DNA of 52,268 bases from Geoalkalibacter_A sp034189505 (GTDB taxonomy: Bacteria > Desulfobacterota > Desulfuromonadia > Desulfuromonadales > Geoalkalibacteraceae), in the NCBI GenBank assembly GCA_034189505.1, contig JAXHUR010000014.1, forward strand, positions 1 through 52,268, in the 5' to 3' direction. Below are positions 6,150 through 15,061 of this stretch, in pieces. Position numbers and translations under genes: made by a program. How positions within the stretch are numbered: position 1 is the first letter of the stretch; each line of letters begins with the position of its first letter. The notes under the pieces were generated by a model. That model was not told where the DNA came from. It did not search any database and saw only the letters and a program-made list of their open reading frames with translations.

Positions 6150-7283
6150 ATGAATAAGGCTTCAAAAAACAGCAGCAAAGAACAGTTCAAGCTGGAGCAG
6201 CGGTCTTTTCTGCTGATGCTGATACTGGTGACCCTGCTCTTTCTGGGGGTTCTCAAGCCATTCTGGGGGGCGATCTTCTGGGCCTGCATCATCGGGTTGA
6301 TTTTTCATCCCATTTACAGTCGCCTGGCCTTATACTGGAACCAGCGTGTCAATCTGGCGGCCCTGGCGACGCTGACGGTATGCGTGGTGATTGGTGTCGT
6401 GCCATCGCTGTTCGTACTCGGTTCTTTTTTTCAGGAGGGAGCCAGTCTTTATCAACGGCTGCAGAGTGGCGATCTCGATCTGGGCAGCCGCATTGAAGTC
6501 ATCCGCGATTCTTTCCCTGCGGTTCAGCATTTTCTGGAGCGCTTCAATCTTGATCTTAACGACCTCAAGAATCAGCTTTCCTCGGCGGCGCTCGGCGCCA
6601 GCCGGTTTCTTGCACAGAACGCGGTTGAGGTCGGGCAGGGCACGCTGCAGTTTTTTGTCGGTCTCGGCCTGATGCTCTACCTGTCGTTTTTTATGCTGCG
6701 CGATGGATCGAAGTTGGTTCAACTGCTGGTGCGCGCCCTGCCGCTGGGCGATGAGCGCGAGCACCTGCTTTTCACCAAGTTTGCCGAAGTGGCCCGCGCA
6801 ACGGTTAAGGGAAACCTGGTCGTGGCGGTTGTCCAGGGCACCCTCGGCGGAATCATTTTTGCGATTCTTGGCATATCGGGGGCGCTGCTGTGGGGGGTCG
6901 TTATGACCTTGCTGTCGCTGATCCCGGTGGTCGGAGCGGGCCTGATCTGGGCGCCGGTGGCGGTCTACCTGTTCGCTGTCGGAGAATGGGTCGATGGCCT
7001 GATACTGACCGCATTCGGGGCAGGCGTCATCGGTCTGGTCGATAACGCCCTGCGGCCGATCCTGGTCGGCCGCGACACCAAGCTGCCGGATTACATGGTG
7101 CTGCTTTCGACCCTTGGCGGCTTTGCCGTGTTCGGAATGAACGGCTTTGTCATCGGTCCGTTGGTCGCGGCGCTGTTTGTCGCGTTCTGGGAGATTTTCA
7201 TGCGGGAGTTCAATGCGCCGCATACGGATATTCCCCCAGCAGCTTCCTCTGCGGAGAATTCGCCTGCCGATGATTCTATTTGA
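6150..7283 (+). CDS. AI-2E family transporter (TqsA/PerM-like permease)
   Basis: A 377-residue inner-membrane protein with about eight transmembrane segments: two near residues 20-50, one near 65-90 (LATLTVCVVIGVVPSLFVLG), and the rest after a long soluble loop of about 60 residues. The C-terminal block with GVIGLVDNALRPILVGRDTKLPDYMVLLS is the family hallmark. Members export small molecules (AI-2, or Na+/Li+ in exchange for protons); the substrate cannot be read from sequence. The start follows GGAGGGAACG. Codon use looks like the core genome, and the gene sits directly after the repeat-rich region. A hairpin at 7296-7321 ends the unit. Confidence 0.88.
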   Translation: MNKASKNSSKEQFKLEQRSFLLMLILVTLLFLGVLKPFWGAIFWACIIGLIFHPIYSRLALYWNQRVNLAALATLTVCVVIGVVPSLFVLGSFFQEGASLYQRLQSGDLDLGSRIEVIRDSFPAVQHFLERFNLDLNDLKNQLSSAALGASRFLAQNAVEVGQGTLQFFVGLGLMLYLSFFMLRDGSKLVQLLVRALPLGDEREHLLFTKFAEVARATVKGNLVVAVVQGTLGGIIFAILGISGALLWGVVMTLLSLIPVVGAGLIWAPVAVYLFAVGEWVDGLILTAFGAGVIGLVDNALRPILVGRDTKLPDYMVLLSTLGGFAVFGMNGFVIGPLVAALFVAFWEIFMREFNAPHTDIPPAASSAENSPADDSI

Positions 7284-7295
7284 GCCCGTTGTCTC

Positions 7296-7321
7296 CCAGG
7301 CTGTTTTCATCGCCTGGTTTT
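7296..7321 (+). terminator. Terminator-like hairpin after the AI-2E permease gene
   Basis: CCAGGC (7296-7301) pairs with GCCTGG (7312-7317) across a 10-nt loop and is followed by TTTTAT. It lies just after the permease stop and before the next gene. Confidence 0.5.
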
Positions 7322-7358
7322 ATCCAGTAATGCACTGAAAGGGAGGTGAGGTTCAGTC

Positions 7359-7901
7359 ATGCAACCCACCATCTACTTCGCCCATGGCAAGGAAAGCGGT
7401 CCCTGGGGCGCTAAGATTCAGGCACTGGCCTCGCTGGCCGAGGGCAAGGGCTGCCGTGTGGAGAGTCCTGATTATTCCGGGATCGCGGACCCCGACGTGC
7501 GGGTTGAAAAGCTTTTGTCCCTTGCGGCCCCAAAAAGCGGGCCTCTGGTACTGGTCGGTTCCAGCATGGGAGGTTATGTTTCGACGGTGGCTTCCCGGCA
7601 GCTTCGCCCGACCGGGTTGTTTCTCATGGCTCCCGCTTTTTATCTGCCCGGGTATCTGGAGCAGGAGCCGGTTCCTGAGGCCAAGCTGACTTCGATTGTC
7701 CATGGATGGAACGATGAGGTTGTGCCCGTTGAGAATGCCATCCGTTTTGCCCGAAGGCACCGGTGCGAACTTCACCTGCTCGCCAGCGACCATCGGCTGA
7801 TGAGCCATCTGGAGGTTGTTGAGCAGCTTTTCGCCGACTTTCTCTGCCGGATCACAGGCTCTTCTTCATGCGCCCAGACCACGGCTGATCGAGGACCATG
7901 A
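7359..7901 (+). CDS. Small alpha/beta hydrolase
   Basis: A 180-residue compact alpha/beta-fold hydrolase related to the YqiA/RBBP9 type. An oxyanion-side FAHGKESGPWG segment occurs near residue 8. The nucleophile elbow GSSMGG puts the serine at 69; the likely acid is D119 in HGWNDEVVP and the base H145 in ASDHRL, so the triad is complete. The substrate is unknown; esterase activity is the default guess for the family. The ATG overlaps no upstream gene and follows GGGAGGTGAG. Its stop overlaps the cupin start by 4 bp, suggesting a coupled three-gene unit with the cupin and amidotransferase genes. Confidence 0.82.
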   Translation: MQPTIYFAHGKESGPWGAKIQALASLAEGKGCRVESPDYSGIADPDVRVEKLLSLAAPKSGPLVLVGSSMGGYVSTVASRQLRPTGLFLMAPAFYLPGYLEQEPVPEAKLTSIVHGWNDEVVPVENAIRFARRHRCELHLLASDHRLMSHLEVVEQLFADFLCRITGSSSCAQTTADRGP

Positions 7902-8218
7902 ATAAACAGAACCTTTTTCAGGATATTCCTGGGACTCTGCCGGAAGAACTGCTGCAGACCCTGGCCGGCAGCGCGCAGGTTCGGATCGAGCGCATTGTCT
8001 CCCGAGGCCACAGCTCGCCTGAAGATTTCTGGTACGACCAGCCGCAGCATGAGTTCGTGCTGCTGGTGCAGGGGCAGGCTGAGCTGGAGTTTCAGGAACC
8101 GGCCGAACGCCTTCACCTTATCGCCGGCGACTGGCTGGTGATCTCCGCCCGGCGCAGGCATCGTGTGGTGCGAACCGATATGCATCAGGACACGGTCTGG
8201 CTGGCGGTATTTTACTGA
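7898..8218 (+). CDS. Small cupin-domain protein
   Basis: A 106-residue single-domain cupin. The conserved pieces are HEFVLLVQGQAELEFQE (motif 1, about 48-64) and LIAGDWLVISARRRHRV (motif 2, about 73-89), which place histidine and glutamate ligands for a metal. It resembles small cupins often annotated as cytoplasmic proteins of unknown function. Translation is coupled to the hydrolase by ATGA at 7898-7901. The reaction is unknown. Confidence 0.8.
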   Translation: MNKQNLFQDIPGTLPEELLQTLAGSAQVRIERIVSRGHSSPEDFWYDQPQHEFVLLVQGQAELEFQEPAERLHLIAGDWLVISARRRHRVVRTDMHQDTVWLAVFY

Positions 8219-8235
8219 ACCCGAAAGGAACCCCA

Positions 8236-8925
8236 ATGCGTGCTCACTACCTGCAGCATGTGCCGTTCGAGGGACTTGGCAGCATCGAACCCTGGCTGGT
8301 GGAAAACGGCTTTACGGTCAATGCCACCCGTCTTTTTGCCGGTGAAAAACTGCCGGCAGCGGAGGGTGTCGATTTTCTCATCGTGATGGGCGGCCCTATG
8401 AGCGTCAATGATGAACAGCAGCACCCCTGGCTTGTCGCGGAAAAAAACTTCATTGGCGAGATGGTCGCAATGGGCAGGCCTGTGCTCGGCATCTGTCTCG
8501 GCGCACAGCTCATTGCCTCAGCCATGGGCGCGCCGGTCTATCAGAACCCGCGGAAGGAGATCGGCTGGTTTCCGGTGCGCGGGTTCAGCCCGGGGGATAA
8601 TAACGTTTTCAGCTTCCCGCCTTCCACCACCGTCTTTCACTGGCACGGGGAAACCTTCGATCTGCCGTCCGGCGCGACCCTGCTCGCTGAAAGCGACGCC
8701 TGCCGAAATCAGGCCTTTCAGATCGGCCCATCTGTCATCGGGCTTCAGTTTCACCTCGAAACAACCCGGCAGTCGGCCGAGGCCATGATCGAAAATTGCG
8801 CCAGTGAACTGGTGCCTGCCCCCTATGTGCAGAGCAGCGAGGAAATCCTGGTTGCCTCCCCGGAACGATACCGTGCCATCAATGCGCTGATGGCCGATAT
8901 CCTCTCCTATCTTTCTCCGCGCTGA
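8236..8925 (+). CDS. Class I glutamine amidotransferase-like protein (GMP synthase-like)
   Basis: A 229-residue stand-alone class I glutaminase domain. The nucleophile is C87 in GICLGAQL, and the catalytic pair H173 and E175 lies in QFHLET; the oxyanion region is MGGPMSV at 51-57. Enzymes of this type release ammonia from glutamine, or have been recruited as gamma-glutamyl hydrolases (PuuD/YfeJ group). No synthase partner is encoded beside it. The start follows AAAGGAA, 17 bp after the cupin stop. The stop is close to the convergent ppc gene. Confidence 0.85.
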   Translation: MRAHYLQHVPFEGLGSIEPWLVENGFTVNATRLFAGEKLPAAEGVDFLIVMGGPMSVNDEQQHPWLVAEKNFIGEMVAMGRPVLGICLGAQLIASAMGAPVYQNPRKEIGWFPVRGFSPGDNNVFSFPPSTTVFHWHGETFDLPSGATLLAESDACRNQAFQIGPSVIGLQFHLETTRQSAEAMIENCASELVPAPYVQSSEEILVASPERYRAINALMADILSYLSPR

Positions 8926-8940
8926 TCCCTTCCGGCTCTC

Positions 8941-11736
8941 TCATCCCGTATTGCGCAAACCGGCGGCAATGCCGTTGATAGTAGCCGCCAGAACATAGTT
9001 GAGTTCATCGTTTTGTTCCCCACGGCGCTTGCGCCGCAGCAGTTCAACCTGGATCAGGCTCAGGGGATCGACATAGGGGTTGCGCAGGCGCAGGCTCTGC
9101 GCCATGTCCGGGGTGCGCTCGAGAAGCGCCTGCTGACCGGTCACCGAGAGTACCATGGAACGGGTGCGCCGGAATTCTTCTACAAACAGGGTAAAAACCC
9201 GCTCGCGCAAAGCGTCGTCTTCGACCAGCCCGGCATAAAGGCGCGCCAGGGGCAGGTCGACCTTGGCCAGGGCCATTTCTACGTTGCGGATCATGTCGCG
9301 AAACAAAGGGAACTTCTGCATCATCTCGCACAAAAGCGACTGGCCGTGATCATGCTCGTCGGCATAACTTTGCAGTGCGTGTCCTACGGAGAACCAGCCG
9401 GGGATCATGTGGCGGCTCTGGATCCAGCCGAACCCCCAGGGGATGGCGCGCAGATCATCGAGGCTGCTGTTGTCTTTGCGCCGGGCCGGGCGCGAGCCGA
9501 TTTTGGCCAGATCGAATTCCAGAACCGGTGTGGCCTGCTCGAAATAGGGCAGAATGTCGGGATTGTCGGAAATATGGGAGCGGTAGAAAGAGAAGGCCGT
9601 GGCCGACATCTCTTCCATGGCGTCAATCCATTCAGAGCGTGGTTCGGGGTTCACCAGGCCGGGACGCGCCAGGGCTTCGAGGGAAGCCGCCGTCATCAGC
9701 TCAAGATTGCGCAGCGCCAGGGCCGCGTCGGCGTACTTGAAATTGATGACCTCGCCCTGTTCGGTGATTTTGAGGCTGCCGGTAAAGGCTCCAGCGGGCT
9801 GGGCGACGATGGCGCGATGGGTCGGGGTGCCGCCGCGCCCCACTGTGCCGCCGCGTCCGTGAAACAGGGTCAACTTGACGTTGCATTCAGCCGCGACTCG
9901 ATGCAGATCGCGATGCGCTTTGAAGATCTCCCAGGTGCTGGTGAGCATCCCGCCGTCCTTGTTGGAGTCGGAGTAGCCCAGCATGATCTCCTGGTGGCGA
10001 TCCCAGGAGTCGAGCAGCGGCTCGTAATCCGGGGCCGTCCACAGGTCTCGGCAAATCTGCGCAGCGTTGCGCAGATCCTCGATCGATTCGAACAGGGGCA
10101 CCGGCATCAGTCCCGGGTCTTTGGACTCCGGATCGCCTTTGACGCTGATGCCGCTGATGTCGCACAGCCACAGCAGATTGAACACGTCCTCGATGCAGGT
10201 CGCGCCGCTGATAATGTAGCTGCGGATCGAGGCCGGGGGATAGTCACGCTTGAGAACCGCGATCGTTTTCAGCGTATCCAGCAGCTCCAGGGTCTTCTCC
10301 GACGGGGCTCCGGCCAGGATGTTTTCTGTTTGCTCAAGCATGCGCGCGCCGGACCCCAGCTCTTGCACGGCGGCGCGATGCACTTTGGCATGCTGGCGGA
10401 TATCGAGGGTGTGCAGATGGAACCCGAAGGTCTGCAGGCGGCGCAGGATCGGGTCAACGTAGCTGCGCGCCAGACGCTCTCCGTCATGGGCGCGGAGGCT
10501 GCGGCGCACCATCCGCAGTTCTTCCATCAATTCCTCAGGGCTTTTATAGGCCTCGGGGTGGCTTGGGGTTTCGAGAGTTTTCTGCAGGCGATGCAATGTT
10601 ATGCGCAGAAGTTTGCGGTAGTGCTCGCAGTCGGGATAAGCACCGGTCAAGGTTGCCGCTTCCGGATATTTGTGCAGCGCCTGCGCAATGGCGTCCAGCA
10701 GTTCCTGCGCAACGCCGACGCGGCAGGCCGAAGCGGTGAGCAGTTCACGCAGCTCCTCGATGTTGTCCACATAAATGCGCAGAATGGATTCGCGAGCCCG
10801 CTCCAGCGCGTCGCGGGTGGCGCTCGGGGTGACGAAGGGGTTGCCGTCGCGGTCTCCGCCTATCCAGGAGCCGAATTGGATCAGGCAGGGCAGGTCTGCC
10901 GGGATGACCTCCTCTCCGTAAACCTCGCTGAACGCCTCGGCCAGATCACGATAGAACTCGGGCAGCGGCTCCACCAGAGATTCTCGGTAATGATCGATCC
11001 CCATGCGGATTTCGTCGCCTACGGAAGGCTGGCGGCGGCGCACCTCATCAGTCTGCCACAGCGCCGTGATCTCGCTGAGAATTTCATCCTGACGGCGTGC
11101 CGCCTCGGTGACGGACAACGGCAGGCGGTCAAGCTGTTCCAGGATGCGGTCGATTCGCCTGCGTTTATAGCGCACCACGCGCCGCGCCACCTCGGTGGGA
11201 TGGGCGGTAAAAACCGGAACCACCTGGATGCGTGACAGAAAATCGCGGGAGGCCGAGGCGTCGATACCAACATCCTTCATACGCTGCAGGGTGCCGCGCA
11301 GCGATCCAGCCTTGTCGCCGCCGTGCTCCAGGCGGGTTGCGCGACGGCGGCGTTTTCGGTGGTTGGTTTCAGCAAGGTTGGTAAGTTCGAAAAAAACGCC
11401 GAAAGCCTTGATGACCTGATGGGCATCATGCAGAGACAAACCCGCCACCAGCTGTTTGGATTCTTCTTCCAGCTGCAGTTCATCGGGGCATCCTAACCCT
11501 GAACCCTGGTCGTTATCGCACAGCTCGCGATGGCGAATCGATTTTTTGCGCAGCGACTCCTCGATATTGAAAATAGGCTCACCGGCTTGCTCGCGCAGCA
11601 CGACTCCCAGCAGCATCCCCAGAGAGCGTACATCGCGCCGCAGGGGGCGTTCCTTGATATCTTCTTCGTGGGTGATCAGTTCGTTCAGTCTTTCCGCCTG
11701 GCTGTCGGCTTTCCAGAAAGTGTCAGGTTTTTCCAT
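8941..11736 (-). CDS. ppc: Phosphoenolpyruvate carboxylase
   Basis: A 931-residue enzyme that carboxylates PEP with bicarbonate to oxaloacetate, refilling the TCA cycle. Family motifs are complete: FTAHPTE with catalytic H179, the LGYSDSNKDGG loop, FHGRGGTVGRGG (second catalytic histidine and glycine loop), RAIPWGFGWIQSR and a C-terminal RNTG, which binds effectors in bacterial PEPC. Length is normal for bacterial PEPC (about 880-930). It is monocistronic, convergent with the amidotransferase gene and divergent from the radical SAM gene at 11971. Long open frames on the opposite strand (for example 9013-11235) are shadows of its codon bias. Confidence 0.97.
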   Translation of the reverse strand: MEKPDTFWKADSQAERLNELITHEEDIKERPLRRDVRSLGMLLGVVLREQAGEPIFNIEESLRKKSIRHRELCDNDQGSGLGCPDELQLEEESKQLVAGLSLHDAHQVIKAFGVFFELTNLAETNHRKRRRRATRLEHGGDKAGSLRGTLQRMKDVGIDASASRDFLSRIQVVPVFTAHPTEVARRVVRYKRRRIDRILEQLDRLPLSVTEAARRQDEILSEITALWQTDEVRRRQPSVGDEIRMGIDHYRESLVEPLPEFYRDLAEAFSEVYGEEVIPADLPCLIQFGSWIGGDRDGNPFVTPSATRDALERARESILRIYVDNIEELRELLTASACRVGVAQELLDAIAQALHKYPEAATLTGAYPDCEHYRKLLRITLHRLQKTLETPSHPEAYKSPEELMEELRMVRRSLRAHDGERLARSYVDPILRRLQTFGFHLHTLDIRQHAKVHRAAVQELGSGARMLEQTENILAGAPSEKTLELLDTLKTIAVLKRDYPPASIRSYIISGATCIEDVFNLLWLCDISGISVKGDPESKDPGLMPVPLFESIEDLRNAAQICRDLWTAPDYEPLLDSWDRHQEIMLGYSDSNKDGGMLTSTWEIFKAHRDLHRVAAECNVKLTLFHGRGGTVGRGGTPTHRAIVAQPAGAFTGSLKITEQGEVINFKYADAALALRNLELMTAASLEALARPGLVNPEPRSEWIDAMEEMSATAFSFYRSHISDNPDILPYFEQATPVLEFDLAKIGSRPARRKDNSSLDDLRAIPWGFGWIQSRHMIPGWFSVGHALQSYADEHDHGQSLLCEMMQKFPLFRDMIRNVEMALAKVDLPLARLYAGLVEDDALRERVFTLFVEEFRRTRSMVLSVTGQQALLERTPDMAQSLRLRNPYVDPLSLIQVELLRRKRRGEQNDELNYVLAATINGIAAGLRNTG

Positions 11737-11970
11737 GATTGTCCCTCTATAGAGTTCAGGTTTTTTTAATAGCTTACGATTCGTGATGTGATATGCAAGT
11801 GAGGGAATCTTGTGTCCTCATAAATAGATATCGCTTGTATCGGGAAAACCTATTTCTGTCATTGGAGGATGTGCGTGATTCGGTTGACCGGCTGAGTGTT
11901 GGCGTGACAAGATAGAGGAGAAGTTTTCAAGATATTTCACGACGCCCATTTCAGATCCAGGAGAGTTCCT

Positions 11971-13011
11971 TTGAATATTGAAAAGCTTATCGAAAAATCC
12001 CGTGCGCGGGAGCCGTTCAGCCGAGAAGAGATCGTCGCCATGCTCTCTTTTCCCAGCGTATCTGAGCAGACCATGAGGCTGATGGCTGAGGGATCGCGTA
12101 TTTCCCGCGAACTGACAGACAATGAGGCCGAAGTCCAGGGACAGTTTGCTCTCAATCTTGCGCCCTGTCCCATCAACTGCCAGTTCTGCTCTTTTTCGTC
12201 CGAGTATGAAATTTTCCGGGAACAGACCCAGATCAGTGTTAAGCAGGCTGTGGAATCTGCCAAGCTGTTTGACTCCAACCGCGAAAATGCCGCGGTGCTG
12301 ATGATGGCGACCGCCGATTACAGCTTCGGGCGGTTGCTCGAAACCGCCCAGGAAGTTCGCAGGGCCCTTGACCCTTCAACTCTTCTGATCGCCAACGTCG
12401 GTGATATGAGTCTGGAGAACGCGAAACGAATGAAGGAGAGCGGGTTCCATGGCGTGTACCACGCAGTCCGGATTGGCGAGGGCTCCCGGACCCGCGCCCC
12501 CAAAAAGCAGAGATTGCGCAGCATCCGCAACTTTCAGGAAGCCGGTCTTGTCGTGGGGACCTGCGTCGAGCCTATCGGGCCCGAACACTTCAACGAAGAG
12601 ATCGCCGAGCATATCATGCTGGCCGGCTCCTTTGACCCTGCCTTCAGCGGTGCTGCCCGCCGTATTACCATCCCGGGATCAAAGCTGGAGACGCACGGCA
12701 TGATCTCTGAACTGCGCATGAGCCAGATTGTCGCCGTAACCCGCATCGCCACCCCGCGCAGTGTTACCGGAAACTGCTCCCATGAACCCTGCAGCCTTGC
12801 CGCTGCGGCCGGTGCCAGCCTCTTCTGGGCGGAAACCGGGGCCAACCCCCGCGATATCAAGGAAAAAACCGAAGAGGGGCGCGGCTTGTCCGTCCAGGGA
12901 TGCGCCGATCTGTTCCGTGAGGCTGACTGGCAGATCAGAACGCAGCCGTCGCTTTATTTCAGCAAAACACATCAACGACTGGCTGATCCGGACCTGCCCC
13001 TTCAGGTATAG
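11971..13011 (+). CDS. Radical SAM protein of the BioB/HydE-like group
   Basis: A 346-residue radical S-adenosylmethionine enzyme. The cluster motif CPINCQFC gives C66, C70 and C73 (CxxxCxxC). Downstream, the sequence has the BioB-like segments YHAVRIGEG and VVGTCVEPIGPEH, but the canonical biotin synthase residues for the second [2Fe-2S] cluster were not recognised, so it should not be called biotin synthase. It could make or modify a cofactor. The start is TTG at 11971 after CAGGAGAG. A small cytochrome gene follows 126 bp downstream on the same strand. The family is sure; the reaction is unknown. Confidence 0.8.
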   Translation: MNIEKLIEKSRAREPFSREEIVAMLSFPSVSEQTMRLMAEGSRISRELTDNEAEVQGQFALNLAPCPINCQFCSFSSEYEIFREQTQISVKQAVESAKLFDSNRENAAVLMMATADYSFGRLLETAQEVRRALDPSTLLIANVGDMSLENAKRMKESGFHGVYHAVRIGEGSRTRAPKKQRLRSIRNFQEAGLVVGTCVEPIGPEHFNEEIAEHIMLAGSFDPAFSGAARRITIPGSKLETHGMISELRMSQIVAVTRIATPRSVTGNCSHEPCSLAAAAGASLFWAETGANPRDIKEKTEEGRGLSVQGCADLFREADWQIRTQPSLYFSKTHQRLADPDLPLQV

Positions 13012-13137
13012 TGGCGGTCATCTGGCAGGAAAAAGTGGGCGATCAGATGCAAACTCGAAGAATCGCGGTAATATTGTGAGCGAGACAATGCGGAATCTGC
13101 TCATTCCGGTTGATTTAATTCAAGGAGGATAGATTTT

Positions 13138-13542
13138 ATGAACGGTGGATATCTGGCAAGAAGCGCTGCTGTCGCTGCTGCTTTCGGATTTTTGGTTCTT
13201 TCGGGCTGCAGTGAACGTGAGGAAGCCGCCGAGGCACCCAAAGCACAGGAAATCGAACGACGCGCTGAGAACGCAGCGGCCTCGGGCGATTACGACGCGA
13301 CGGTTGCTCAGCAGACTTTTGAAAAACATTGCGCCTCCTGTCATCCCAACGGAGGCAACATCATCAACGCGGAAAAAAATCTAAAGAAAGCCTCTCTTGA
13401 AGCCAAGGGGATTGCGTCCGCTCAGGATATCGTGAAGATCATGCGTGATCCGGGGCCCGGCATGCCGGCATTCGACAAGAAGACAATCCCCGAAGATTTA
13501 GCGCTGGATGTCGGGCGCTACATCCTGGAAACATTCAAGTAA
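13138..13542 (+). CDS. Small c-type cytochrome lipoprotein
   Basis: A 134-residue monoheme cytochrome c. It begins with a signal peptide ending in the lipobox LSGC (C24), so it is likely anchored to a membrane by lipid on the periplasmic side. The heme site is CASCH at 65-69, and the probable distal ligand is M109 in GPGMPAF, as in class I/c6-like cytochromes. The region between residues 25 and 55 is a charged linker. RBS AAGGAGG is ideal. A strong bidirectional terminator follows. Likely role: periplasmic electron transfer; the partner is unknown. Confidence 0.88.
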   Translation: MNGGYLARSAAVAAAFGFLVLSGCSEREEAAEAPKAQEIERRAENAAASGDYDATVAQQTFEKHCASCHPNGGNIINAEKNLKKASLEAKGIASAQDIVKIMRDPGPGMPAFDKKTIPEDLALDVGRYILETFK

Positions 13543-13550
13543 AATCGAGA

Positions 13551-13587
13551 AATCCTCGGATAAGTTGTTATTATCCGAGGATTTTTT
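13551..13587. terminator. Strong bidirectional terminator
   Basis: AATCCTCGGATAA (13551-13563) and TTATCCGAGGATT form a perfect 13-bp stem around a 7-nt loop, followed by a T-run. A matching A-rich stretch on the other side lets it work for the convergent tatD gene as well. Confidence 0.85.
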
Positions 13588-14975
13588 TATCCGACCTCGT
13601 TGTATTCCCGGGCGCGGAATGTCGCGCCGAGCTCTTCTGCCACCCGCCTGCAGGCGTCCACGTCGAGCCCCGGCACGGTAACCGCGCTGGCGGTCACCGA
13701 TGGGATGTGGCGCAACGCCTCCCGGATGAAATCCTTGACCCCCTCATAGGCTTTTTCGCCGCAGGCTGAATGGCATATCTTCAGGTAGGTTTCGGCGTCA
13801 GCGGCATTGAGTGAAACCGACACCGCATCGACGAGCCCGTCAAGCTCGGGCAGTATGTTGCGGTCATGCACCAGGTTGGCCTGGCCGTCGGTGTTGATGC
13901 GAACTTTTTTGCCTTTCTTTTTCAGCCACGCGGCAACCTCCTTGACCAGCTCAAGCCTCAGCAGGGGCTCTCCATATCCGCAGAAAACCACCTCATCATA
14001 GAGGGAAGGGTCGCCAATCGCGGCGATGACCTCGTCGAAATCCGGCTCATGCTGAAGCTGAAGAGGGTGCCCCTTGACGGTGAAATCGCGGAATTTCGCG
14101 CAGAAGCTGCAGGCGTTGGTGCAGCGGTTGGTGATATTGAGATAGAGCGAGTTGCGGATGGCGTAGGCAATCGCACCCGATTGGTCCACTTCTCCCAAAC
14201 CAAACAGCTTGATGGCGTTGCGGGTGGTGATGCGGGCCACATCTTCAAGGGAAAAGCCTTTGACTTCGGCCAGCGTTTCCGCTGTGCAGCGCACATAGGC
14301 CGGTTCGTTGCGCTTTCCGCGATAAGGCTGAGGTGCCAGGTAGGGGCAATCCGTTTCCACCAGCAGGCGCTCGACGGGGATGGTTCGTGCCACCTCCCGC
14401 AGCGCCTCGTTTTTCGGGTAGGTCAGAGTGCCGGGAAAGGAGATGTAGAAGCCCATTTCGAGGCAGGTGCGGGCCATATCCGTGTCGCCGGAGAAGCAGT
14501 GAATCACGCCGCCGATTTCTGCCGCGTTTTCTTCGGCGAGGATCTGCGCGATCTCTTCATGAGCATCCCGGTCATGGATGATCAGCGGTTTGCCCAGTCG
14601 TTTAGCCAGGCGGATCTGCTGCCTGAAAGTCTGGCGCTGGATGTCGCGAGGTGCCCGGTCGCGGTAGAAGTCCAGCCCGGTTTCGCCGATGGCGACGACC
14701 TTCGGATCCGAGAGGGCCAACTCCTCCAGTGCGGCAAGTCCTTCGTCATCTGCCTGAAGGGCATCATGGGGGTGGATTCCGACTGCGGCGAAGATATTGT
14801 CATGGCGCCGGGCCAGTGCAAGGCTGCGGCGGGAACTTTCAATGTCGCAGCCGACGGTGATTATTCTGGTGATGCCGTTCTGCTCGGCTCTTTCCAGGAC
14901 CTCATCGAGATCGGCTGCGAACTTGCCGCCGTCGAGATGAGCGTGGGTATCGATCAGGGTGGATTTCAGGGTCAT
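13587..14975 (-). CDS. TatD-family metal-dependent hydrolase fused to a radical SAM domain
   Basis: A 462-residue fusion. Residues 1-260 are a complete TatD nuclease: HAH at 11-13, E98 in IGETGLDFY, H134 in IIHDRDA, H159 in IHCFSG and D209 in ETDCPYL are the metal ligands. Residues 275-462 are a radical SAM domain with CTNACSFC (C285, C289, C292), then GYGEPLLR and KVRINTDGQ. TatD proteins are Mg-dependent DNases; the joined radical SAM partner is known as a TatD-associated protein without an assigned reaction. The start at 14975 follows GGAGA and gives MTLKSTLIDTHAHLD; a longer frame to 15044 has no support. It is the last gene of the tmk-holB-ricT-metG operon. Confidence 0.88.
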   Translation of the reverse strand: MTLKSTLIDTHAHLDGGKFAADLDEVLERAEQNGITRIITVGCDIESSRRSLALARRHDNIFAAVGIHPHDALQADDEGLAALEELALSDPKVVAIGETGLDFYRDRAPRDIQRQTFRQQIRLAKRLGKPLIIHDRDAHEEIAQILAEENAAEIGGVIHCFSGDTDMARTCLEMGFYISFPGTLTYPKNEALREVARTIPVERLLVETDCPYLAPQPYRGKRNEPAYVRCTAETLAEVKGFSLEDVARITTRNAIKLFGLGEVDQSGAIAYAIRNSLYLNITNRCTNACSFCAKFRDFTVKGHPLQLQHEPDFDEVIAAIGDPSLYDEVVFCGYGEPLLRLELVKEVAAWLKKKGKKVRINTDGQANLVHDRNILPELDGLVDAVSVSLNAADAETYLKICHSACGEKAYEGVKDFIREALRHIPSVTASAVTVPGLDVDACRRVAEELGATFRAREYNEVG

Positions 14976-15061
14976 GCGGCTTTCTCCAACAACAAGGGGC
15001 GCAGAAGGCGCCCCCGTGGTTCGTTCGATTTTCAGGACAGGCACCAGGGGGTGCGCGTTTG

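Noticed and set aside
9013..11235. 740-codon open frame on the plus strand
   Set aside because: It lies wholly opposite ppc, which has all PEPC motifs; the frame reads as repetitive basic, low-complexity sequence typical of an antisense shadow in GC-rich DNA.
11971..13011. Biotin synthase (BioB)
   Set aside because: The radical SAM motif fits, but BioB-specific cluster residues were not recognised and bioA is 38 kb away.
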